A stretch of 64,000 nucleotides of DNA from assembly GCA_038496445.1 (NCBI GenBank), contig JALMLS010000204.1, forward strand, positions 1 through 64,000, in the 5' to 3' direction. The notes beneath the pieces are model-generated. The model did not search any database. It had not been told where the DNA came from and saw nothing but the letters and a program-made list of their open reading frames with translations. This stretch comes from Trichosphaerium sp. ATCC 40318 (Eukaryota > Discosea > Flabellinia > Trichosidae). Positions 11,701 to 20,261 of the stretch are shown piece after piece (the first letter of the stretch is position 1; each line of letters begins with the position of its first letter). The translations under genes were made by a program, and so were the position numbers.

Positions 11701-14700
11701 AAAGACTTCATCTGTTTTATAATTGTGGTTATTTCTAGCGTATTTATACTACATATTTCCTGATTGTATATCGTGTTGAAACTAGCTTTAAAGTTAGGAG
11801 GTCTTGAGAGTGTAGGTATTGGACATTTTTTACTTTGGTCTTTGTATGGGTGATCGAAGTTGCTTTCAAATAGTTTAGACCAAAAGCTATAAAACTCATT
11901 GAAGATGGATTCGTCATCGTTCATTATTATTGGAATACCGTCGATTGAGCTTATAACACTTTCTGTGAAAGAGTTAGTTCCTTTTTTGTCGTTGAATTGT
12001 TTTAAATATTTGTATTTCTTGTATACCGTACGGTTCGATAGTTCTGAAAGTTCATCTATTGATCTGTCTACGCAGATTTTCTTCATGTTGTTTGTGAGGG
12101 CTTTGATCCAATGATTTAGTAAATTCGTGTTCTTTTTTAATATGATTTTTTGTACCGAGTTTTTTTCTTCAATTCTTGGGATCCTTAGGAGTTTGTTTTC
12201 TTCAGCTTTGTCCATCCATTTATTTACTTTGTTTATATTTCTATTGATAGGTCTATTAGGTTCCTCATTAGTTATTTGGTTATTGATCTTTCTACACATA
12301 TTTTTTAGGCTTTTTAATCTTTTATGTTCTGAGTGTTCCACGTACGGTTTTCTGTTGTGATTGTTGTTTCTGATTCCTACTTCTCTAGCTGTGTATTTAA
12401 ATAATTCTTTTGTAAAATTCGTTACTGCTCTGTCGACATAAATGTCACTTAGGTACTCGTCTTCTCCTGCATTTTTAATTAAATTCATAGTGTAGTCAGA
12501 GGGAGAGAAGAGAGGGATTTTGAGCTTTAGCTTTGGACTTCTCGTGTTTAGTTTCTTCTTTGTTTTTCTTGTCTTGGGTGTGTTCTTTACTTTGCTACAT
12601 GGGATGAAACGTGTTGTCAATATAATTGGTTTATGATCTGATGCGCACTCGTCTAATATTGTAATTAGTGATGATGTTTTTTTGGGATTTGTGGTTAACG
12701 CGAAGTCGATTCTTTCATGGAGTGTACCTTTACCATATTTCTTTATTTTTGTATTTAGTTTGAAGGTAAGACTCTTAGTACAGTTCTTTAAGTGATCTAT
12801 TGGGTCTGTAAGGCCGTTATGTAACTTAAATGTATTGAGAATGTTTTCGTACTTTGTTTTGATTTCTATGAATTTTTCGTTGAACCAAAATTGTTTATCT
12901 TTGTCGTATTGGGCCATATTCCAGTCCCCTATGAGTATTACGTTATTGATATCCTTATTTTTGTTTGTCATTTTTTTTGTGAACTTACTGATGATTTCGA
13001 GTTGTTCGATTTTGTTGTGGATTTTATAAGCGCATAGATACACATTGTATATTAGCGTTAGTTTGTTGTCTTTGTTTTTGATGGTGATGGCTTGGAAGAA
13101 ATTATTTGGATGACTAATTATTTTTGTAACTTTCATTAGCTCCTTGTGAACGAGGATTGCGAGGCCGCCTTTTGCTCTTGCCGATTTCGTTGTTAGTTTG
13201 TTTTTTAGGTCTATTTTTTCTGCATCAGACCAAGACATGTTATCTATGAGATCAGAGTTAGTCTTCATGTACGTGTTATTTATTTCATTTCTATTTGGGA
13301 CGTTTGCGAAGAATTTGAAGTTTATGAAGTGTTTTTTGAGTACTTTGTTGAAGGCGTCGCTCTTTATTTGTTCCGTGGATCTATGTATTTCTTGAAGGCA
13401 TATGATATCTAGGTTATTATTTTCGATTAGTGCTTTCACATTGCTTGATTTAGTTTCTATCCTACCTTTAATGTTCCATGAGGCAATGTTTATCTTGTTT
13501 TTGTATGATTTCGTAGTTTTTTGTTTGCCTCCTCCTCTTAGACGCCTTATAATTGTTATTTTGTTATTGATAAGCGTACTTACGCGTGACGATGTAGTAA
13601 CGTACTTGAAACAGGAGAGAAAGAAAAAGTCGTCAATCTTGGCATCAGAGTTAGGTTTCATTATGTTATTTAGGAGCGTACTTATCTTTATATCATAGTG
13701 ACATGTGTAGAGGGTGGAAAAGAAGCCGTTGATTTGGATGGTCTTTGGTTTTCTAAATTTGAGGACTTGACAAATATTGTGAACTATACGTGGTATGATT
13801 AATCGATTAATACAAATGTTAGAGGAAAAACCATGTTTATTAGGTATCTTAACATGTACGAAAAGGGGCTTTCGGTTGAACTCTAAAAATAATTTGGGTC
13901 TTAATGCTGTCGTAGCGCGTCGTGCATCGTATCTAGAATCTTTTATCGCCAAAACGAAGAAGTCTTTGTTTCTTGTTAATCTTGAGAGAGAACATTCCTT
14001 TGAACTGTCTTTCAACAGTCTTCTTAGCAGATACACTACCGAAACTGACAATATAATGCGATGTCTTGTTACCTTTTGCTGTGCAATCATAGCAAATACT
14101 GCGGGCGTATACCTAATATCCTTAGAAGCTATGTAAGTTGTTTTTGTTACCTTAATTTCAGCGAGTGCAATTAAAATATCTTTAGGAGTGCCCATCCATG
14201 TCTTACCAAGATACAAGGAGAGATTCTTGTCAAATTTCATTCTACAAGGAATAAAGCGACCGAACCCATTATCTTCTGCTAGAGCAAGGTGATATCCAGC
14301 GTTCTTGAGGACTGTAACTACTGAGCTCTTGTTTTGGTTTGGAGCTAAGATAATATCGGCGATAAATGACGTCCTTGATATTCCGTGGTTCGAATACGTT
14401 TGAGAGTCTACTATTACCGCTGGTTTTGGAGCATTGGGTTTCCATTTGGTCAAGATGTCGTTAACATTGAAGGGCTCGGTGTTACTCCATAGTGGAGCTA
14501 AGATAATATCGGCGATAAATGACGTCCTTGATATTCCGTGGTTCGAATACGTTTGAGAGTCTACTATTACCGCTGGTTTTGGAGCATTGGGTTTCCATTT
14601 GGTCAAGATGTCGTTAACATTGAAGGGCTCGGTGTTACTCCATAGCGTCAGTATACGGCAGTTCATGAAATCTTCCATATAGCGAAGGAAATCAATCAAC

Positions 14701-16703
14701 GTTTTGGTTCTGTCGATATCGAAGAAGGTATGAGCACTGGCAGGAATCAAGTTCTTTCTCAGCGTATCTTTGAAGAATTTGACTTCTTCTAAGTACGCTT
14801 CAGGAACAGTACCAATTTTCAAACCAAAAACGAATGCGCAATGACCATGTGGAAGGGGAACTGATGCGTAACCAACATATCCTATAGCATGATGAGTATT
14901 TGTTAACATTAAATAAAACTGTTTTTTTAGATTTTTTGTATTTTCGTAATTACTGCAATTGTTTACATTGTATTTTACAGTGCGAGAGGTATTGATATTT
15001 TTGAAGGTGTTGAAACGGGCATAGTTTAGTTCGTATTTTTTGAAAACAAGGGAGGATTTAGTTTTTAGTTTAGAGAAAATGTTCGTTTTAGATTTGTTTA
15101 ATACTACATTTTCAGAAAAGGAAAGAGAGTGAAGAGATAATGTCTTCTTTTGTTTAAAAGAGGAGAAAATATAAAAGCGAATCTTAAAAATAGGGTTTAC
15201 GTTACCTTTAGTTAGCCAGTTTCTGAATTTAGTAGGTAACTCTATCATCTTATTAACATCGATATCGGGAGATATTGGACCGCCTGGGTAGAAAACACCG
15301 AAAGCCGCTGAGAAGTGGATGAGCTGTGTCCATTCCACCAAGCGACCATAGCGCGTCGAAAGATCAACCTTATCTGGGTCATGTTGTTCGTTTGCAAAGA
15401 TACCATCCTCGTCCTGAAGAGAGATTAGGATTTTTTGGAGTTTGAGAAAAAGAAAAGAAGGTGATACAATACTTACTTCCTCGTCCTTGTTGGATGCATT
15501 AACAAAAGAGAGGAGAAGGTTTATATTCTCTTGTTCTTCTCTCTTTGTAATGGAATCCAGGACTTGTTTTTCGAGGGTTGCTTTGAAGGGACTATCTTGG
15601 AGTGATCCTAGTCTTACCATAGCTTCTTCACGGGTCATATTGGCGAAACCATTGAGACGATTGTTGTTGTTATTTGCAGACATGTTGTGTATGTGTTGAT
15701 GAGGCGACAAAAAGGATAAGGACTGAAAATAAATTATTTTATTAATTTTATTATATGTCCGTCGGGAGTTTATGGGGGAGTGTGGTTTTCCATCACTTGT
15801 GTTATATTTGTTTCTGTTGTATCTTTTTTTGAGATTTGGCTTTGCCGTAAAATGTTTACTTCTACTTCTTTTATTCTTGATTTCTGAACATTCGTTGGAG
15901 TAATTTGTGTTGTTATTTGGGGTGTTGTTTAGGGACATTATGAGTTCTGGTAAGATTTGAAAAGCTATTATGCGAAAATATAAAGAGACGAGAGGGAGAA
16001 TTTTAAAGTTTACTGTACTTACCTTTTTGTAATGTACGTTGTTACGCGTTTTGCAATTGTGTGGGATTTTTGTATTTTCTGTAAGAAGGAGGAGCAAGAT
16101 AAATGTAATACTTGGTAACGTTACGGTTGCCAGGATTAAAGGTTTGGGTAGATTTGTTTTTATTACGTTTTTTACAACATTTTTTACTAATCTTGAGGGG
16201 AAAGGGGTATATGTGAGGTTGTGGTAACTAAGCGTTTTGTGTTTTGTGTGTTTTCTGTAGATGAATTCCGTGTTTATCTTAATTTGTCTATTCTCTTGAT
16301 GGTAATGAGGTTGATTTATACGTACTGGCACGGTGTCTGTTACTAGTCTTTTGTGGTTTGGGTTGTATCTTTCGAAAGATTTTGTGTTTGGGTTGCATAT
16401 GTCTATCGACGATAGGTACAAACCTAACACTAGAATTCTCATTATGATTATTGATATTTTCTTAAGGTTAATTCTCGATTTTTGGGGAGAAGCTCGAACT
16501 CGCTTCTTCGCTACACCGCGGCACCTTATGGTATAAGCCTTGGCCGGTGTAATTGCACGATATTCCCTCGATTTTTTTTTGTTTTTTGTTTTTTGTTTTT
16601 GTTTACGGGGAACTTGTTCCCCGACCAGCACGTTAGCCGACGGTTGCAAAACTTTTTGGCCATCGACCAACGTACCGGTTCCTTTTGACGTTGTCGATGG
16701 CAT
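8730..16703 (-). CDS. LINE polyprotein: ORF1-like region, APE endonuclease, RT, RNase H
   Basis: One open frame of 2,657 codons starts at ATG 16701-16703. Residues 1-340 are basic, low-complexity and unrecognised. A second natural-looking start (MSANNNNNRLNGF) lies at 15681-15683. Residues ~340-1060 have no family I recognise and include a 51-residue tandem duplication. The endonuclease begins near residue 1068 (NIASWNIKG, then CLQEIHRS) and runs to ~1370 (SDHKPI). The reverse transcriptase spans ~1600-2000, with FKAPGTTGLG, YIDFKKAYDS, GVRQGDVISP and the catalytic LAYADDLK near residue 1898. RNase H has ATDGSLSNKG near 2180, NAELEAI and IASDCTSAI. A C-x2-C-x14-H-x4-C knuckle sits near 2453. 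No in-frame stop separates ORF1-like and ORF2-like parts, which is unusual. An internal start, cleavage or splicing may separate them. Confidence 0.9.
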   Translation of the reverse strand: MPSTTSKGTGTLVDGQKVLQPSANVLVGEQVPRKQKQKTKNKKKSREYRAITPAKAYTIRCRGVAKKRVRASPQKSRINLKKISIIIMRILVLGLYLSSIDICNPNTKSFERYNPNHKRLVTDTVPVRINQPHYHQENRQIKINTEFIYRKHTKHKTLSYHNLTYTPFPSRLVKNVVKNVIKTNLPKPLILATVTLPSITFILLLLLTENTKIPHNCKTRNNVHYKKVSTVNFKILPLVSLYFRIIAFQILPELIMSLNNTPNNNTNYSNECSEIKNKRSRSKHFTAKPNLKKRYNRNKYNTSDGKPHSPINSRRTYNKINKIIYFQSLSFLSPHQHIHNMSANNNNNRLNGFANMTREEAMVRLGSLQDSPFKATLEKQVLDSITKREEQENINLLLSFVNASNKDEEVSIVSPSFLFLKLQKILISLQDEDGIFANEQHDPDKVDLSTRYGRLVEWTQLIHFSAAFGVFYPGGPISPDIDVNKMIELPTKFRNWLTKGNVNPIFKIRFYIFSSFKQKKTLSLHSLSFSENVVLNKSKTNIFSKLKTKSSLVFKKYELNYARFNTFKNINTSRTVKYNVNNCSNYENTKNLKKQFYLMLTNTHHAIGYVGYASVPLPHGHCAFVFGLKIGTVPEAYLEEVKFFKDTLRKNLIPASAHTFFDIDRTKTLIDFLRYMEDFMNCRILTLWSNTEPFNVNDILTKWKPNAPKPAVIVDSQTYSNHGISRTSFIADIILAPLWSNTEPFNVNDILTKWKPNAPKPAVIVDSQTYSNHGISRTSFIADIILAPNQNKSSVVTVLKNAGYHLALAEDNGFGRFIPCRMKFDKNLSLYLGKTWMGTPKDILIALAEIKVTKTTYIASKDIRYTPAVFAMIAQQKVTRHRIILSVSVVYLLRRLLKDSSKECSLSRLTRNKDFFVLAIKDSRYDARRATTALRPKLFLEFNRKPLFVHVKIPNKHGFSSNICINRLIIPRIVHNICQVLKFRKPKTIQINGFFSTLYTCHYDIKISTLLNNIMKPNSDAKIDDFFFLSCFKYVTTSSRVSTLINNKITIIRRLRGGGKQKTTKSYKNKINIASWNIKGRIETKSSNVKALIENNNLDIICLQEIHRSTEQIKSDAFNKVLKKHFINFKFFANVPNRNEINNTYMKTNSDLIDNMSWSDAEKIDLKNKLTTKSARAKGGLAILVHKELMKVTKIISHPNNFFQAITIKNKDNKLTLIYNVYLCAYKIHNKIEQLEIISKFTKKMTNKNKDINNVILIGDWNMAQYDKDKQFWFNEKFIEIKTKYENILNTFKLHNGLTDPIDHLKNCTKSLTFKLNTKIKKYGKGTLHERIDFALTTNPKKTSSLITILDECASDHKPIILTTRFIPCSKVKNTPKTRKTKKKLNTRSPKLKLKIPLFSPSDYTMNLIKNAGEDEYLSDIYVDRAVTNFTKELFKYTAREVGIRNNNHNRKPYVEHSEHKRLKSLKNMCRKINNQITNEEPNRPINRNINKVNKWMDKAEENKLLRIPRIEEKNSVQKIILKKNTNLLNHWIKALTNNMKKICVDRSIDELSELSNRTVYKKYKYLKQFNDKKGTNSFTESVISSIDGIPIIMNDDESIFNEFYSFWSKLFESNFDHPYKDQSKKCPIPTLSRPPNFKASFNTIYNQEICSINTLEITTIIKQMKSFKAPGTTGLGAEIYKELSYDNIKIIKNLCNICLKTKKIPGQWKESTMILLEKNKQKKDDVSQYRPICLLNSMYKIYSTLITKRLTSILRRNKVISDFQFGFYNNRSIHMAHKMYHQILEDANLKKKPLFILYIDFKKAYDSVQFWALLAALKIQGLSKEWCDIIMSLLKDVSTELNIPVGSKKFPINKGVRQGDVISPILFSLFINVLLKELEQSNLGYMWSDIIIAVLAYADDLKIMAKSKQDMEKMFKILKKWCSFFGMEINCSKSALTYNKYVNLKNIPSLIWKDKIIPVIDEKTNYKDLGILTNANLDFTKQINKTVATHRKRLKTLWSNKLSVHNKVKLINTVINPAVDFVSTSIFLGNEALNEMDNNAIGIIKGSAKLRHNLLNARFLIPLTGANLKSLFVNQTVGYVNNLISKCLNSDNIALRKITERRCFSSPTYCTSCNTNEELDIDINSDSVTIASELLKKTGLRLQHNYELSKIERKMTRRDKTEFNNNALIINEYITIATDGSLSNKGEAGIGIYAPNNINISLPVLFNKTSINAELEAIEVVLKISPLDTKIMIASDCTSAIESIINWNNWPKKKKINKPHYHTINRIHREINKRSEPIRFLWVPSHTLEDKIKANKPNIVKRIKQLESKHGTIITQKLLLMNFKADKLADKERSNNKVIGIPKGLPNWNITFNGSILESGLREHVTNSFTEYFFDKLEENSNKHCRTRKNINFKASVTENKLHIDRTISSWLLKVRSNGLPLNNFMHKKGKHIKFPITQARYMKMYPNPFCSICQSRKKLEKEENFTHFVLCHSTYFFERLQHHANRITQEHLKNNVEDKVSNKKKYNNIVNPKNSFCKCKWFRKEEPSNERLELAIIGKKEINNPKPFKVKWIFTTEEEANDPNLYRGAQGYVTKKFVKELETNFEIEPASATKLANKLNTLYTRLLYEKYRVRCNRTIKIKKHLKQYVSTDYIRWNIRYGNIPITEIFPIDRGK
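14341..14646 (-). repeat. 153-bp tandem duplication inside the LINE frame
   Basis: 14341-14493 and 14494-14646 are the same 153-bp unit. The only difference I noticed is the last base (T versus C). The length is 51 codons, so the frame is kept and the protein repeats a segment from LWSNTEPFNVNDILTKW to SFIADIILAP. Near-identity indicates a recent event. Confidence 0.92.
15414..15476 (-). other. Intron-like, stop-free 63-nt segment in LINE ORF1 region
   Basis: On the minus strand it starts GTAAGTATT, carries a pyrimidine-rich tract and ends CTTCAG. It looks exactly like the host introns, yet is 21 codons long and contains no stop, so both spliced and unspliced RNA keep the frame. A second candidate is 14882-15205 (GTAACG to CTATAG, 324 nt, also a multiple of three and stop-free). 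Confidence 0.5.
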
Positions 16704-16774
16704 AGATCTTGTTTTATTTAATTAGCGTCGTTGCCCAGGGTGAACTGCGTGGAAGTCGCTGGTGTTGTCACCCC

Positions 16775-16790
16775 AAGAATAAGAGAATTA
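16775..16790. repeat. LINE target-site duplication, right copy
   Basis: AAGAATAAGAGAATTA, identical to 8609-8624. It sits at the 5' end of the element on the minus strand. Confidence 0.9.
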
Positions 16791-16833
16791 TAACAAAACT
16801 CGCTTATCACCCACAACACTTAAAGTAGCAATT
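16791..16833. promoter_or_regulatory. Remnant of divergent promoter split by the LINE
   Basis: Removing the LINE and one target-site copy leaves about 91 bp between the K+ channel start codon (8576) and the MsrB start codon (16834). These two genes point away from each other, so this was a compact bidirectional promoter. The right half (43 bp) now serves MsrB alone. The left half (8577-8624) is next to the LINE 3' end. Confidence 0.6.
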
Positions 16834-17958
16834 ATGTTGCGCTTCACTAGGCCGCTCTATCAAAGTCTCAGCTTAGAGAGTGCATTAAGGAGGAGCAGAA
16901 GAAGACGCAAACCCACTAAGAAGGTCGAAGTTGATACAAAAGAACACATTGATTTAACAAGAGGTTTATACATTCGCATAAAATAGCGCTTTTATAACGT
17001 ATTTAGGTCCTCCGCAGCATTTTGCAGTTGTGAAGTCACCAAAAGAGTGGAAACAAGGTCTAACGCATAAACAATTCCACGTTACAAGAGAACACGGTAC
17101 TGAGCGTGCTTTTCATAACGAATATCACGATGAGAAGGCTAGCGTACGTAAAAGTCACTTCAAACGCGTAATAGACGTATTGTAGTACCCTTCGGACAAA
17201 AATACATCCGTAATAAATGTTTGTAGGGTATTTACTACTCAAGATGTGGTGGACAGCCTCTATTCAGTTCTGATCACAAATATGACAGTGGGACAGTGCG
17301 TACCTTTGACATTTTAATCAAACAACTAAACTCTACACAACAGGGATGGCCATCATTTTGGCGTCCTATAAAAGAAGAAGCTGTTTATTACAAGACAGAT
17401 AGTTCTTTTGGTTTTTCAAGGACAGAGGTAATGGATTTTTTTTTATAAATATTTGACAGATGACTTTCTTCTTCTAATACTCCGTTCAGGTACTTTGCTA
17501 TAAATCAGGCGCTCACTTAGGTTTGTGAAACACCCCTTTTACTATTTTAGTTAATGATGTTTCAGGACACGTGTTCTCAGATGGTCCAAAACCGACGGAA
17601 CTTCGGTATGCAAAAATTAGGGTTTCTTGGTGTTTTTCTGATTGTTGTACTGTCTAGTTATTGCATGAACTCTGCTTCTCTTGATTTCAAAGAGGGGATA
17701 TCTTCGCTTACGCCACCAGTTGAAGAAAAAGCGGATATAGAAAACGAAGAAGAAGACGGTATGGATGAAGCAGAACAAGAAGAAACCGACGATACAGAAT
17801 TTAACGAAGAAAGTGTTGAATCAACGGATACACCAGTTACAAACCAGACTGAGGATACACCACAACAGACTATAGATCCCAAAGATTCACCTTCAGATGC
17901 GGGTGTTGAACCAGAGATTGCACAAGGCACGTGTACTGGTACTAGAGGAGAGTACTAA
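16834..17958 (+). CDS. msrB: Methionine-R-sulfoxide reductase B with acidic tail, 263 aa
   Basis: MsrB reduces methionine-R-sulfoxide in proteins. Seven exons join cleanly: 16834-16963, 17007-17143, 17227-17295, 17344-17427, 17490-17520, 17566-17605, 17658-17958. The product has a basic N-terminus ([12 protein letters not shown], then RRSRRRRKP) that looks like a mitochondrial presequence. The core follows: [57 protein letters not shown] and [11 protein letters not shown], with the catalytic Cys in RYCMNS. Of the two CxxC zinc knuckles normal in many MsrBs, each keeps only one Cys (YSRCGG, LCYKSG), so the zinc site is probably lost. After SASLDF comes an unusual ~90-residue Glu/Asp/Thr-rich tail. 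The start lies 44 bp from the LINE's target duplication. Confidence 0.92.
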
Positions 17959-18158
17959 TAGTTTTGTTTATAGACAAAAAGTAAAATAAAAATACAGCTT
18001 GAGTGGGTCACAAATTATGTACCTTCAAATTTTACATATGACCTAAACCGTGCGGCTGTATTTAGAATGTAAAATAAAGGCGATACTTTTCTTTTGGGTA
18101 ATACAAATTAACAAGTTTTTTATTGTTTTTTGAAATCCATAGATATCGTATCTTGGTT

Positions 18159-20080
18159 TTACTTTGTTTTTGGCTTCTTTAGTACCCATACGTCATCACT
18201 ATCTTCTAACTCATCACGTGGTCTTTTTTTACCTACTATAACATTGCTAACAAAAAAAACGTCATCTAGCTGCACATGCATTAAAAAAATATAAATACAT
18301 TCAAAAAATAATATCAGCTACTGTTGGTACCTATGTACAAAATAATCTTCGTCTCCAGGATGACTAAAAGTAGACAAATGCTGTTGTTGCTTTCTATAGC
18401 AATTTGAACCATACTTACACTTTTGTCTTCCTTTATTGTTATGTTGTTTTTTTGATGTGTTTGTCTGAGAGAAGAAGTTAAGTCAAGATCAAAAAAAAAA
18501 AATTGAAATAGATTCTGGTTTTTTGTTCGGCCTTGTTGTAGTAACAGTTAACTCACCTGTTGTATTATTTCATCTTCATCATCGCTACTGTCTTCCATTG
18601 TAAAGTTTGCAAATAAAGGTTTTTTAGGATCTGGTACATCTGAATTGTTTTCTGTTGTATCTTCGTCTTCATCTTCATCTTGACCATTAAGCTTTGGTAT
18701 AGTCTTTGTAAACAAAAGACTCCTTGTTCTTTGTAATGTATGTAGCTTTTGCCTTGACTGTTCTTTCTCTTTCCAGTTCTCTAATACCTCGTCCCATGTA
18801 ACATCCTCTCGGACTCTCAAGAAAGAAGGAAATCTAGATAAGAAAACATGAGTAGCCAGATAGAGAATTTAAGGCGGAGTTTTATATGAAAGATTGGAGT
18901 GTACCTTGGTTTTCCTAGCTTTGTAAGTTCTTGGTACTGAAAGGTAACAATTGATCCAATAGGTGGAGGGTTACAATGCTCTATTTCTGTAAAACCACTT
19001 CCAATTGTAAAGTCATGTCCATTTGGCCTATTTTTTAGAATGAGTAAATTTTGTAAGTTTTGACCTTTCTGTATTGGCACCGTACATTTTACACATTAAA
19101 TGCCTGTGATTCTTATTGGTATTTCCAACTTTGTAACCTTGAAATATGCGTTACACAACAAGTAAAACACGATGAAAAACAATTTACAAAAAACAATCAT
19201 ACCTGTAACTTTAGCTTCCTCATCGTGGAACACCTTAACCTTCAACAAAGTAGACGACCGAACCCCTTTTAGATGTAAATAAGAGCAATACCAAAACATC
19301 ATTTATAACATTACCTTCGTAATAAGACTGTGGTTGCCTTAACATCAAACCTTCACCTCCTTGCTATTTTCTCAAGATTAGATATTTTAACACGTGCTAA
19401 AACGAAAAGGTACAATTAACTCTTGTACCTTTATGACATCCTTCAACATTTCACCAAGATGTTTCTTATTCTTACATTTTGTTTTACCAACACTTGTTGC
19501 ATACTTACACTTTGTAACTAACTTTTCAAACCGTTTACATCCTGAATTAGAAGTCGTAAGTTTCAGGTTTTCGACGTGTTGTTTTGTCTGATACTGCTAC
19601 TACTTTTGGTGCAGTGCTTGGTGGTAGTGTTCACGCACGTTTTTCATAAGGCTCTAGAATCTGTGGTGCATCAAAGACGAGATAGAGCACTTTTTTCCAC
19701 TCGTCGTGTTGTAGGTTTTTTGTTTTCTTTATAATGCCCACGGTTTGTTGAAACAAGCCTCTACCGCACCTAGGCGCCGTATCAGCTTAATGTAATAATA
19801 ACATAATTGGAAGGCAGAGTGAAATTCAAACAACGTTCTAAACGTGCCATAGTTCGCCATCAAGGTGCTCTGAAGGGAAATCAGCAGTAAACCAGTCCGG
19901 CGCTTTAAACGGGTTACCAGCGCGGCTACAAAGCGTTTTTCCGTCCCAATACGCCCTGACACCATCCAGCTTCTCAGAAACCCACCTTTAGGAGTATTAT
20001 TGATTAACGGTGGTTTTGTTTACGTACCAATCGGAAGGGTCATGTTTTTCTTCGTACTTTTTAGCAAGGAGGACGTTCAT
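18159..20080 (-). CDS. ATP-dependent DNA ligase with PBZ finger
   Basis: DNA ligases seal nicks through a lysyl-AMP intermediate. The start at 20078-20080 gives MNVLLAKKYEEKHDPSD, then after a GTACGT intron WWVSEKLDGVRAYWDGK (motif I, nucleophilic Lys), LCSRAGNPFKAPDWF and LDGELW. Near 18.8-19.1 kb an OB-fold block appears (FTIGSGFTEIEHCNPPPIGS, then VTFQYQELTKLGKPRYP-like and RVREDVTW). The short N-terminus and these motifs resemble the small bacterial/LigE-like ligases more than eukaryotic Lig1/3/4. An acidic linker follows. A further exon encodes CKYGSNCYRKQQQHLSTF followed by SHPGD: C-x5-C-x6-H-x5-H, the poly(ADP-ribose)-binding zinc finger. The C-terminus (GKKRPRDE, KKPKTK) looks like a nuclear signal. 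The stop is at 18159-18161. The middle exons (19.1-19.8 kb) were followed only in part. Confidence 0.85.
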
Positions 20081-20261
20081 TTCAATTCTGCCGCCTAAAT
20101 AGTGTACTTCGAATAAATTTCAACCGTAACTTAACAGACTAAGCCAGATCGCAGTTCTTTGAATCTGACAGTGCTGTCACATTTGACACTTGTGCAGCTT
20201 GTATCGTAGTGTTGTCATATTACAAACTATAGGGTATGATGTAGTTGTTTATTTTAGTGTT

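Larger units (their letters stand above)
8625..16774 (-). mobile_element. Full-length LINE (non-LTR) retrotransposon, 8,150 bp
   Basis: The element lies between two perfect 16-bp direct repeats, the expected product of target-primed reverse transcription. It reads on the minus strand. The 5' end is at 16774 (GGGGTGACAACACC), and the 3' end at 8625 finishes in a short TAAC-repeat tail (ACTAACTAAC), not poly-A, a trait shared with I-type elements. It has a short 5' leader (about 71 bp), one uninterrupted frame of 2,657 codons and a ~105-bp 3' UTR. Domain order is unknown N-terminal protein, apurinic-type endonuclease, reverse transcriptase, RNase H and a CCHC-like knuckle. This order plus RNase H places it near the I/R1/Tad group. 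Both ends and the frame are intact, so it looks recent and possibly active. Confidence 0.93.

Noticed and set aside
16480-16545. tRNA-like stretch near the LINE 5' end (GAGTTCGAGC on the minus strand)
   Set aside because: Only a weak box-B-like match. It lies in the open frame and lacks a convincing box A at the right spacing.
8806-16725. Many plus-strand open stretches opposite the LINE
   Set aside because: They are shadows of the long minus-strand frame. None has motifs or splice context.
17554-17958. Separate small acidic membrane protein starting at the ATG-like site near 17554
   Set aside because: Splicing 17606-17657 out gives [11 protein letters not shown] and joins the acidic tail to MsrB, so it is the last exon of that gene.
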